A stretch of 64,000 bases of DNA from Burkholderiaceae bacterium (lineage in GTDB: Bacteria > Pseudomonadota > Gammaproteobacteria > Burkholderiales > Burkholderiaceae_E): contig JACKLP010000001.1 of assembly GCA_024235875.1 (NCBI GenBank), positions 576,020-640,019 on the forward strand. The letters are read 5' to 3'. A program made the translations under genes and the position numbers. This document shows, in pieces, positions 30,284-37,445 of this stretch. The notes below the pieces were generated by a model, which saw only the letters and a list, made by a program, of their open reading frames with translations, ran no database searches and was not told where the DNA came from. The stretch's first letter is position 1, and each line of letters opens with the position of its first letter.

Positions 30284-32422
30284 TCACGATGCGGCGTTCT
30301 CGGCCGCAGCCGCGGCCGCATCGTCGGCACTGGCCGCCTTCATGGACAGGCGCAGACGTCCTTTGTCGTCGGCCTCGATGACCTTGACTCGAATCGTCTG
30401 GCCTTCGGTGACGTAGTCCGCCACGCTGTTGACGCGTTCGTTGGCGATCTGCGAGACGTGCAGCAGCCCGTCGCGGCCCGGGAGCACCTGCACGATGGCA
30501 CCGAAATCGAGGATCTTGAGAACCGTGCCCTCGTAGATGCGCCCGATCTCGACCTCGGCCGTCAGGTCCTCGATCATCTGTTGAGCGCGCTTGGCTGCAT
30601 TCCCGTCGACTGCGGCGATCGTGATGGCGCCGTCGTCCTGGATGTCGATCTGGGTGCCGGTCGTCTCGGTGATCTGGCGAATCGTCGCGCCACCCTTACC
30701 GATGACATCGCGAATGCGCTCCGGGTTGATCTTCATCTTGTACATGCGCGGCGCGAAGTCGGAGAGCTCCTCGCGAGCGCCGCCAATGGCGGTGCGCATC
30801 TCGTTGAGGATGTGCAAACGTCCCTCACGCGCCTGCGCGAGTGCCACCTGCATGATCTCCTTCGTGATCCCCTGGATCTTGATGTCCATCTGCAGGGCGG
30901 TCACGCCGGATTCGGTGCCTGCAACCTTGAAGTCCATGTCGCCCAGATGGTCTTCGTCACCGAGAATGTCGGTCAATACCGCGAACTTATTGCCTTCTTT
31001 GATCAATCCCATCGCCACGCCTGCAACGTGAGACTTGATCGGCACACCCGCGTCCATCAGGGCCAGGCAGCCGCCGCAGACCGAGGCCATCGACGATGAC
31101 CCGTTGGACTCGGTGATTTCCGACACGACCCGAAGCGAGTAGCCGAACTCGTCCACGCCCGGAAGCAGCGGGCGAAGCGCGCGCTTGGCAAGATTTCCGT
31201 GGCCGATCTCGCGCCGCTTGGGCGATCCCATCCGACCGGTCTCACCGGTCGCGTAGGGAGGCATGTTGTAGTTGAACATGAAACGATCACGGTACTCGCC
31301 GTTGATCGCGTCGATGATTTGCTCGTCGCGCGAGGTGCCGAGCGTCGCGGCCACGATCGCCTGGGTCTCTCCACGGGTGAACAGCGCCGAGCCATGCGCG
31401 CGCGGCAGCAGACCGGTGCGGATCGCGATCGGACGCACGGTGCGGGTATCGCGCCCGTCGATGCGAGCCTCGCCCGAGAGGATCTGGTTGCGCACGATGC
31501 GCGACTGCAGACCGAACAGAAGCTCGTCGACCGTGTTCGAGTCGGGGGCCGGCTTGTCCTGGGCACCCGCCTCTTCGGAGAGTTTCGCGCGCACGCTGGA
31601 TTCCACGTCGCGGATCTTGGTGGTCCTGGCCTGCTTGTTGCGCTCGCCGTAGGCGGTGCGCATCGGGCCCTCGGCGAGTTCGTCGACACGCGCCACCAGC
31701 GCGGCGTCGACCTCGGCCGGCTTCCAGTCCCACTCGGGCTTGCCGGCAACCTCGACGATCTCATGGATCGCGTTGATCACGACCTGCATCTGCTCGTGGC
31801 CGAACACCACCGCGCCGAGCATCACGTCTTCGGGCAACTCGTGCGCCTCGGATTCGACCATCAGCACGGCCTGCTCGGTTCCGGCCACCACCAGGTCGAG
31901 CTTGCTCTCGGCCATCTGCGCAGCAAACGGATTGAGCACGTATTGTCCGTCCACATAGCCCACGCGCGCCGCACCGATCGGGCCGTTGAACGGAAGCCCC
32001 GAGATCGCGAGTGCGGCCGAAGCGCCGATCATCGCCGGGATGTCGCTGTCGACCTCCGGGTTGCTCGACATGACCTGCAGCGCGACCTGCACCTCGTTAT
32101 AGAAGCCGTCCGGGAACAAGGGACGGATCGGCCGATCCGTCAGGCGAGCGATCAGCGTCTCGCGCTCGGTGGGACGCCCCTCACGCTTGAAGAAGCCGCC
32201 GGGGATGCGCCCGGCCGCGTAGAACTTTTCGACGTAGTCGACCGTCAGCGGGAAGAAATCCTGTCCGGGCTTGGGCTCCTTGCGGGCGACCACGCTGGCC
32301 AGGACGATCGTGTCGTCCATGTTCACGATGACGGCACCGGTGGCCTGACGCGCGATCTCGCCCGTCTCGATCGTGACCGTATGCTGCCCCCACTGGAAGG
32401 TCTTCTTGGCTATTTCGAACAC
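30284..32422 (-). CDS. pnp: polyribonucleotide nucleotidyltransferase
   Basis: A 712-residue PNPase, the usual length. It degrades RNA 3' to 5' by phosphorolysis in the RNA degradosome. Two RNase PH domains (GRIPGGFFKREGRPTE near residue 75; IRTGLLPRAHGSALFTRGETQ near 330) flank a helical domain; the C-terminus carries KH (GKGGATIRQITETTGTQIDI at ~565) and S1 (GTVLKILDFGAIVQVLPGRDG at ~625) domains. A GTG start with AGAGGA upstream is used. The gene lies downstream of rpsO behind its terminator, as in most proteobacteria, so partial read-through and RNase III/PNPase autoregulation are likely. Confidence 0.97.
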   Translation of the reverse strand: MFEIAKKTFQWGQHTVTIETGEIARQATGAVIVNMDDTIVLASVVARKEPKPGQDFFPLTVDYVEKFYAAGRIPGGFFKREGRPTERETLIARLTDRPIRPLFPDGFYNEVQVALQVMSSNPEVDSDIPAMIGASAALAISGLPFNGPIGAARVGYVDGQYVLNPFAAQMAESKLDLVVAGTEQAVLMVESEAHELPEDVMLGAVVFGHEQMQVVINAIHEIVEVAGKPEWDWKPAEVDAALVARVDELAEGPMRTAYGERNKQARTTKIRDVESSVRAKLSEEAGAQDKPAPDSNTVDELLFGLQSRIVRNQILSGEARIDGRDTRTVRPIAIRTGLLPRAHGSALFTRGETQAIVAATLGTSRDEQIIDAINGEYRDRFMFNYNMPPYATGETGRMGSPKRREIGHGNLAKRALRPLLPGVDEFGYSLRVVSEITESNGSSSMASVCGGCLALMDAGVPIKSHVAGVAMGLIKEGNKFAVLTDILGDEDHLGDMDFKVAGTESGVTALQMDIKIQGITKEIMQVALAQAREGRLHILNEMRTAIGGAREELSDFAPRMYKMKINPERIRDVIGKGGATIRQITETTGTQIDIQDDGAITIAAVDGNAAKRAQQMIEDLTAEVEIGRIYEGTVLKILDFGAIVQVLPGRDGLLHVSQIANERVNSVADYVTEGQTIRVKVIEADDKGRLRLSMKAASADDAAAAAAENAAS

Positions 32423-32539
32423 TCTATTTCCTCTAGATTTCCCGTGCGATCATCCGGCGGCACGGTTCGCCCAATTCCGTCGACGCACCGAATCGGCCCG
32501 AGCCGCCACGGGCCGGCTCGATCGAAAGGACACGCCACG

Positions 32540-32581
32540 AAAAAAGAAACGGAGCCCAGCAAGCTCGGCTTGCGGGCTCCG
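32540..32581 (-). terminator. rho-independent terminator after rpsO
   Basis: On the minus strand an 8-base-pair GC stem (CGGAGCCC with GGGCTCCG) continues, past a single bulged base, into a 6-base-pair stem with a three-base loop. It is followed by TTTCTTTTTT (32549-32540). It lies 58 bases after the rpsO stop and 118 bases before pnp, so some transcription may pass through. Confidence 0.88.
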
Positions 32582-32638
32582 TTCGCCTGTTCATTCGCCT
32601 GGCACTCGCATTGCAGCAGATTGCCCTGGCCTCACCCC

Positions 32639-32908
32639 TCAGTTCCGCAGGCCGAGTCGCTCGATCAGCGACTTGTAAGCGCCATGGTCCCGGGATTTCA
32701 GGTAGTCGAGCAGCTTGCGGCGGCGACTCACCATCTTGAGCAGACCACGACGCGAGTGGTGGTCCTTGGCGTGGGTCTTGAAGTGACCGGTCAGCTCCAC
32801 GATGCGTGCCGTCAGCAGCGCCACCTGGACTTCGGGCGAGCCCGTGTCGGCCTTGGAGCGCTGGTAGTCGGCGACGATCTTCGCCTTGTCGATATCGGAT
32901 ACAGACAT
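32639..32908 (-). CDS. rpsO: 30S ribosomal protein S15
   Basis: An 89-residue protein, exactly the family length. DTGSPEVQVALLTARIVELTGHFKTH and DHHSRRGLLKMVSRRRKLLDYLK are the conserved S15 helices that bind the central domain of 16S rRNA. AAGGGA precedes the ATG. A strong promoter lies about 75 bases upstream, and the terminator before pnp follows. Confidence 0.98.
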   Translation of the reverse strand: MSVSDIDKAKIVADYQRSKADTGSPEVQVALLTARIVELTGHFKTHAKDHHSRRGLLKMVSRRRKLLDYLKSRDHGAYKSLIERLGLRN

Positions 32909-32982
32909 GATTTTCCCTTTGACGTTACGTCGGACTTGCGGCCGGGCCGGGTCGTGCGAGGCCGTGCAAAACTAAACCGCGG

Positions 32983-33012
32983 ATTATAGCCAGAGGAGCG
33001 CATACCAGACAA
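32983..33012 (-). promoter_or_regulatory. rpsO promoter
   Basis: On the minus strand TTGTCT (33012-33007) and a perfect TATAAT (32988-32983) are separated by 18 bases. Transcription should start near 32976, about 68 bases before the rpsO ATG. Confidence 0.75.
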
Positions 33013-33031
33013 GCGGGTCGACAGGCGCCCG

Positions 33032-33060
33032 CGCGCCGCCCGGCCAGTCCGGGCGGCGCG
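33032..33060 (-). terminator. hairpin after leuA
   Basis: A 12-base-pair all-GC-type stem (33032-33043 with 33049-33060) with a five-base loop begins 7 bases after the leuA stop. It lacks a T-tract, so it may act with other factors or protect the 3' end. Confidence 0.6.
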
Positions 33061-33066
33061 TCCGGA

Positions 33067-34614
33067 TCATGGCGTATCGATCTGCGGATTGACGCGGGTA
33101 TCGTTCGAGTGGAGCTTGTTGAGCGCATTGATATAGGCCTTGGCCGAGGCCACCACGATGTCCGGGTCGGCCCCCACGCCATTGACGACGCGACCGCCCT
33201 TGGCCAGGCGAACCGTCACCTCGCCCTGGGCCTCGGTCCCGCCACTGATGGCATTGACCGAGTACAAGGTCATCTCGGTGCCCGATACCGCCTTTTGCTC
33301 GATCGCCTTCAGGGTGGCATCGACCGGCCCGTTACCGGAGCACTCCACCGTGTGCTCGGCCCCACCAATCGAGATCGTCACCGCGGCCACCGGCTGCTCA
33401 CCCATCTCGGAGTGCTGGCGCATCGCGACCAGCTTGTAGTGCTCGTCGCCGGCCTGCTGCATCGCCTGATCCGATACCAGCGCCTGAATGTCCTCGTCGT
33501 AGATATCGGCTTTCCGGTCGGCCAGATCCTTGAAACGTTGAAACGCAGCGTTGACGTCCGTCTCGGATTCGAGCTCGATCCCGAGCTCCTGCAGGCGCTG
33601 CTTGAACGCATTGCGCCCCGAAAGCTTGCCGAGCACGATCTTGTTGGTGGTCCAACCGACATCCTCCGCGCGCATGATCTCGTAGGTGTCGCGCTGCTTG
33701 AGCACACCGTCCTGGTGGATGCCGGAAGCATGCGCGAACGCGTTGGCCCCGACCACGGCCTTGTTCGGCTGGACCGGAAAGCCCGTGATGCCCGAAACCA
33801 GTCGACTGCTCGGGACGATCTGGGCGGTGTCGATGCCCACATCCAGGCCGAAGTAGTCGCGGCGCGTCTTCACGGCCATCACCACTTCCTCGAGCGAGGT
33901 GTTTCCGGCGCGCTCCCCAAGGCCATTGATCGTGCACTCGACCTGGCGCGCACCGGCCATGACGCCGGCCAACGAGTTGGCCACGGCCATGCCCAGGTCA
34001 TTGTGGCAATGCACGGACCACACCGCCTTGTCCGAATTCGGAATCCGCTCGCGAAGGGTCGTGATCAGGTCACCGAAGCGTTCGGGCACGCCGTAGCCGA
34101 CCGTGTCGGCGATATTGATCGTCGAAGCCCCCTCCTTGATCACGGCCTCGAGCACGCGACAAAGGAAGTCGATGTCCGAACGGCTACCGTCCTCGGGCGA
34201 GAACTCCACGTTATCGGTGAACTTGCGCGCGAATCGAACCGAAAGCTTCGACTGCTCGAGCACCTGCTCGGGCGACATCCGAAGCTTCTTCTCCATGTGC
34301 AAGGCCGATGTCGCGATGAAGGTGTGGATCCGCATCGACTTCGCGCCCTGCAATGCCTCGGCCGCACGCGCGATATCACGGTCATTGGCCCGCGCCAGCG
34401 AACAGACCGTCGAATCCTTGATGGCCCCGGCGATCGACCGGACCGCCTCGAAGTCGCCGTTCGACGAAGCCGCGAAACCCGCTTCGATGACATCGACGCG
34501 CAGCTTCTCGAGCTGCTTGGCGATCCGCAGCTTCTCCTCTTTGGTCATCGAGGCACCGGGACTCTGCTCGCCGTCGCGAAGGGTCGTATCGAAGATGATC
34601 AAACGGTCAGACAT
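33067..34614 (-). CDS. leuA: 2-isopropylmalate synthase
   Basis: A 515-residue enzyme that condenses acetyl-CoA with 2-ketoisovalerate, the first step of leucine synthesis. FDTTLRDGEQSPGASMT opens the HMGL-like TIM barrel; VHCHNDLGMAVANS holds the metal ligands, and HASGIHQDGVLK follows. The C-terminal ~130 residues (GGAEHTVECSGNGPVDATL) form the leucine-binding regulatory domain, so feedback inhibition is expected. AGGAG precedes the ATG. Its 190-base leader contains a leucine-rich peptide, pointing to transcription attenuation. It is not followed by other leu genes here. Confidence 0.97.
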   Translation of the reverse strand: MSDRLIIFDTTLRDGEQSPGASMTKEEKLRIAKQLEKLRVDVIEAGFAASSNGDFEAVRSIAGAIKDSTVCSLARANDRDIARAAEALQGAKSMRIHTFIATSALHMEKKLRMSPEQVLEQSKLSVRFARKFTDNVEFSPEDGSRSDIDFLCRVLEAVIKEGASTINIADTVGYGVPERFGDLITTLRERIPNSDKAVWSVHCHNDLGMAVANSLAGVMAGARQVECTINGLGERAGNTSLEEVVMAVKTRRDYFGLDVGIDTAQIVPSSRLVSGITGFPVQPNKAVVGANAFAHASGIHQDGVLKQRDTYEIMRAEDVGWTTNKIVLGKLSGRNAFKQRLQELGIELESETDVNAAFQRFKDLADRKADIYDEDIQALVSDQAMQQAGDEHYKLVAMRQHSEMGEQPVAAVTISIGGAEHTVECSGNGPVDATLKAIEQKAVSGTEMTLYSVNAISGGTEAQGEVTVRLAKGGRVVNGVGADPDIVVASAKAYINALNKLHSNDTRVNPQIDTP

Positions 34615-34628
34615 GGATAGCTCCTGTG

Positions 34629-34653
34629 GTCGGCGCCCTCTTGAGGAGCCAAC
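34629..34653 (-). promoter_or_regulatory. hairpin between leu leader peptide and leuA ribosome site
   Basis: On the minus strand GTTGGC pairs with GCCGAC and, after a small internal loop, CCTC pairs with GAGG around a two-base loop. The stem ends just before the AGGAG of leuA. It is a candidate terminator or translation-blocking hairpin of the attenuator, though no T-run follows. Confidence 0.5.
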
Positions 34654-34687
34654 GATTTGAGAAACGGATGTGGGGGGTGAAAAGTAT

Positions 34688-34804
34688 TTAGCGCGCTAGG
34701 CGCAGCAGCCCTAGCGCGAGTAGCTCGAGCGCAAGGGTGCTCTGGGCTCGGTCGGAGCGAGCCGCGAGGAAAGAGAACTGAAGGTGGCGAACGGAATCAG
34801 CCAT
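34688..34804 (-). CDS. leucine-rich leader peptide of leuA (attenuator)
   Basis: A 38-residue reading frame between dcd and leuA. It begins MADSVRHLQF and ends LALELLALGLLRLAR, with eight leucines in the last 15 residues. Three of these use CUA, a rare codon in GC-rich genomes and the codon used in enterobacterial leu leaders. The last codons lie in a 9-base-pair stem (CGCGCTAGG, 34692-34700, with CCTAGCGCG, 34710-34718), so ribosome stalling at CUA would open it. The ATG lies six bases after a -10 box, suggesting a leaderless transcript. Family knowledge: such peptides raise leuA transcription when charged leucyl-tRNA is scarce. Confidence 0.75.
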   Translation of the reverse strand: MADSVRHLQFSFLAARSDRAQSTLALELLALGLLRLAR

Positions 34805-34810
34805 GCACGC

Positions 34811-34839
34811 ACTATAAGCGGTTTGAACTTCGCGGACAA
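34811..34839 (-). promoter_or_regulatory. leu leader/leuA promoter
   Basis: On the minus strand TTGTCC (34839-34834) and TATAGT (34816-34811) are 17 bases apart. The leader peptide ATG begins seven positions after the last base of the -10 box, so the predicted transcript start coincides with the A of the ATG. Confidence 0.65.
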
Positions 34840-34869
34840 GCACCAACGGATCGACGGCGCATCGACGGT

Positions 34870-35433
34870 TCAGGTTCTCGGCAAGGTCACGCCGGTCTGC
34901 CCCTGGTACTTCCCGCCACGATCCCCATAGGAGGTCTCGCAGACCTCGTCGGACTCGAGGAACAGCACCTGGGCGCAGCCCTCGCCCGCATAGATCTTGG
35001 CTGGCAGCGGCGTGGTATTGGAGAACTCCAAGGTCACGTGACCTTCCCACTCCGGCTCGAGTGGCGTGACGTTGACGATGATCCCGCACCGGGCATAAGT
35101 CGACTTGCCCAGGCAAATCGTGAGCACGCTGCGCGGAATCCGGAAGTACTCGACCGTGCGCGCGAGCGCGAACGAATTCGGCGGAATGATACAGACCGGC
35201 CCCTTGAAATCCACGAACGACTTCTCGTCGAAGGCCTTCGGATCGACGATGGTCGAGTTGATGTTCGTGAAGATCTTGAACTCGTCCGCGCAACGGACAT
35301 CGTAGCCGTAGCTCGAGGTGCCGTATGAGACGATTCGCTGGCCATCGACCGACCTGACCTGCCCCGGCTCGAACGGTTCGATCATGCCGTCGACCGCCAT
35401 GCGGCGGATCCACTTGTCGGACTTGATGCTCAT
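34870..35433 (-). CDS. dcd: dCTP deaminase
   Basis: A 187-residue enzyme converting dCTP to dUTP, the main source of dUMP for thymidylate in most Gram-negative bacteria. MSIKSDKWIRRMA, SSYGYDVRC, ALARTVEYFRIP, CLGKSTYARCGI and PLEPEWEGHVTLEFSN contain the trimer active site, including the catalytic glutamate in VTLEFSN. Length and N-terminus are typical. It precedes the leuA leader on the same strand without a clear terminator. Confidence 0.97.
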   Translation of the reverse strand: MSIKSDKWIRRMAVDGMIEPFEPGQVRSVDGQRIVSYGTSSYGYDVRCADEFKIFTNINSTIVDPKAFDEKSFVDFKGPVCIIPPNSFALARTVEYFRIPRSVLTICLGKSTYARCGIIVNVTPLEPEWEGHVTLEFSNTTPLPAKIYAGEGCAQVLFLESDEVCETSYGDRGGKYQGQTGVTLPRT

Positions 35434-35473
35434 GGGACGCGGATTCTAGCCCGAATTGCGGATCGGCCGGCCC

Positions 35474-35764
35474 TCAGCCGCCACCCCGGTGAGTGTGGTG
35501 ATCGAAGCGTGTGATCCATTCATGAGCCGCAGCCGAATGTGCCGGCGGATACTGGAATTTGACACGAGTGGCCCGGAACACGACCAGTCCGAGTCGGCGC
35601 GGTGGCGCCGGCTCGACCCGTATGGTCAGAGGAAAGCCGCCGGCCTCGAGGGTCAGGCAACCCTCGACGAAGGCCAGCCCCGGCAGGCCCGTGAACTCTC
35701 CGAGCCAACGTAGCATGTCGGCCTCGGTGCAGGCCATGACCCGATCATCGCCGAAGTACGGCAT
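35474..35764 (-). CDS. small conserved-looking protein at end of AOR operon, function unknown
   Basis: A 96-residue protein I do not recognise. It starts 29 bases after the MoaD-like gene on the same strand, with GGGAA about 7 bases upstream. It has no signal peptide or membrane helix. The N-terminal half (ADMLRWLGEFTGLPG) looks helical, the middle (LTLEAGGFPLTIRVEP) is strand-rich, and the C-terminus AHEWITRFDHHTHRGGG ends in histidines and three glycines. The terminal Gly-Gly resembles the end of the neighbouring MoaD-like protein but may be coincidence. Codon use is like that of the operon. Position suggests a role in maturation of the tungsten enzyme. Confidence 0.6.
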   Translation of the reverse strand: MPYFGDDRVMACTEADMLRWLGEFTGLPGLAFVEGCLTLEAGGFPLTIRVEPAPPRRLGLVVFRATRVKFQYPPAHSAAAHEWITRFDHHTHRGGG

Positions 35765-35793
35765 ATGGTTCCCGTCGGCCTGCGCAATGCCGT

Positions 35794-36060
35794 TCAGCCG
35801 CCGGCAACCGGGGGCCAGATCGCCAACACCTCGCCCTCGGTGAGCGCCCGGCTGGCGCGATCACCCGGCTCGACGTATCGCCCGTCCACGAGGACCAAGT
35901 GAACGAGCCGTACCGGCAAGCCGAACTGGTCGATGACCGACTGGACCGTCGTACCCTCCGGAACATCGAGAGGTAGCACGTTTCCCACGCGGCGGTGCTC
36001 ACCGTGCTCGCGCGGCAGGTAGTCCTCGAGCATCGCGTAGAGCTTGAAAGTGATTCGCAT
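35794..36060 (-). CDS. MoaD/ThiS-like ubiquitin-fold sulfur carrier
   Basis: An 88-residue protein beginning MRITFKLYAMLEDYLP; the ATG at 36060 is taken because it gives the family N-terminus. The pattern LDVPEGTTVQSVIDQFGLP and VLVDGRYVEPGDRASRAL, ending AIWPPVAGG, is the beta-grasp fold with the C-terminal Gly-Gly that is thiocarboxylated in MoaD. It starts 11 bases after the FAD oxidoreductase. Tungsten aldehyde oxidoreductase operons of Aromatoleum and relatives also carry a MoaD-like gene, so it may supply sulfur to the tungstopterin of the neighbouring enzyme rather than to general Moco synthesis. Confidence 0.82.
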   Translation of the reverse strand: MRITFKLYAMLEDYLPREHGEHRRVGNVLPLDVPEGTTVQSVIDQFGLPVRLVHLVLVDGRYVEPGDRASRALTEGEVLAIWPPVAGG

Positions 36061-36071
36061 CGCCCGATGCC

Positions 36072-37349
36072 TCAGGCCTTGGCCGTGCCTCGGGCACGCC
36101 CCTGCCAATCGGCCTGCGACTGGGCGCGAGCGAGATAGGCTTCCATCAGCTGTGTCGGATCAGCCAGCAGGCGATCCTTCCATGGCCCGAGCCTGACATG
36201 CCCCTCGATCAGATTGCGCAGCACGCCGACATGATCGGTCATGCCCACGCTGTTGGCCCCGATCAACACGTCGTCTTTGAACTCCAGGCAGAGGTAGCGG
36301 AAGCCCTCGGGATCAGACAACTCCGCGCGCTCGCCGCCATCCACGCCCTGCCACTGCCCGAACGAGGTGGAGACGAGCCCGAGCGTGTCCAGCACGTTGA
36401 TCTGAGTCACGCCACGGCTGCTGGTCGGGTGGCCGGCCATGTTCATCGCGGCGACCCTCGCCTGCTCGACCGCATTCGGCTGGATGGCCGATACCACCCG
36501 CGTATTGGTCGCGGCATCGAACGCCTCCGCGCAGTCTCCGGCCGCGTAGATTCCATCGGCCGAAGTCATCTGCGCCTCGTCGACCAGCACACCACGATCG
36601 CACTTGATCGAGCTATCGGCCAGGAACCCGATACTGGGCCGAACGCCGGTCGCCTGGATGACCAGGTCGAAATCCTCGCTGAAGCCATCGGAGAGCTTCG
36701 CGCGCAGCGGCGCCCCAGCCTCGAGGGCCTCGACCCGGGTGCCGACGAGAACCCGCACCCCTTTCTTCTCGCACCACGCCCGGATCATGCCCCCGGCGCC
36801 CTCACCCATCATGCGCGGGACCATCCGGTCGCCCATCTCGACCACGGTCAGCTTCACGCCGCGCCGGACCAGGGACTCGAGAATGATGCAGCCGATGAAT
36901 CCGGCTCCCATCTGCAACACGCGCGCACCGGGCTTGGCGAGCGCCATGATCCGGTCAGCGTCGGCCAGGGTCCAGCAGGCCTGCACCAGGTCCGAGTCGA
37001 GCCCCGGGATAGGAGGGCTCTGGGGCAACGAGCCGCTGGCGATCAGGCACTTGTCGAATTCGATCGACTCGCCGGACGCCATGCCGACCAGACGGCGTGC
37101 GGCGCTGACCGACTTGACGCGGCCTTCGACCTGCTTGATCCCGAGCGCATCGAAGTGACTGGAGGACTTGCGTAGTCGGGTTCCGCTGCGTTCGATGTCG
37201 CCCGCCAGCAGATAGGGAATGGCCATCCGCGAATAGGGCGGTCCGGGTTCGTCGCCGATCAATACGATTTCATCGCCCGGGCGGTGCTTGCGGATCGTCT
37301 CGGCGGCCGTCACGCCGGCCGGGCCGTTTCCGATGATCACGTGACGCAT
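36072..37349 (-). CDS. FAD-dependent pyridine nucleotide oxidoreductase, AOR-associated
   Basis: A 425-residue flavoprotein. The start MRHVIIGNGPAGVTAAETI at 37349 has AGGAG about 8 bases upstream. GNGPAGVTAAE is the FAD-binding loop (~7-17), LQMGAGFIGCIILESL the NAD(P)-binding loop (~148), and GIYAAGDCAEAFD the second FAD motif (~275). The fold is that of NirB/rubredoxin reductase-like enzymes. In the tungsten aldehyde oxidoreductase of Aromatoleum a similar FAD subunit passes electrons to NAD+, so it is probably the AorC-type subunit of the complex encoded with 37446-39849. Not a dedicated nitrite reductase part: no iron-sulfur or sirohaem domain. Confidence 0.85.
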   Translation of the reverse strand: MRHVIIGNGPAGVTAAETIRKHRPGDEIVLIGDEPGPPYSRMAIPYLLAGDIERSGTRLRKSSSHFDALGIKQVEGRVKSVSAARRLVGMASGESIEFDKCLIASGSLPQSPPIPGLDSDLVQACWTLADADRIMALAKPGARVLQMGAGFIGCIILESLVRRGVKLTVVEMGDRMVPRMMGEGAGGMIRAWCEKKGVRVLVGTRVEALEAGAPLRAKLSDGFSEDFDLVIQATGVRPSIGFLADSSIKCDRGVLVDEAQMTSADGIYAAGDCAEAFDAATNTRVVSAIQPNAVEQARVAAMNMAGHPTSSRGVTQINVLDTLGLVSTSFGQWQGVDGGERAELSDPEGFRYLCLEFKDDVLIGANSVGMTDHVGVLRNLIEGHVRLGPWKDRLLADPTQLMEAYLARAQSQADWQGRARGTAKA

Positions 37350-37445
37350 GATGGATGCTCCTGTGGTCGTCAGCTTGTCACTTCGCGGTGGCCGGAAGAA
37401 AACGGGCGACCCGAAAGTCGCCCGTTTCTCCGACAACAAGCGGCC

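Noticed and set aside
31199..32989. 596-codon plus-strand frame opposite pnp and rpsO
   Set aside because: Antisense to two certain genes and composed of His/Asp/Arg-rich shadow sequence.
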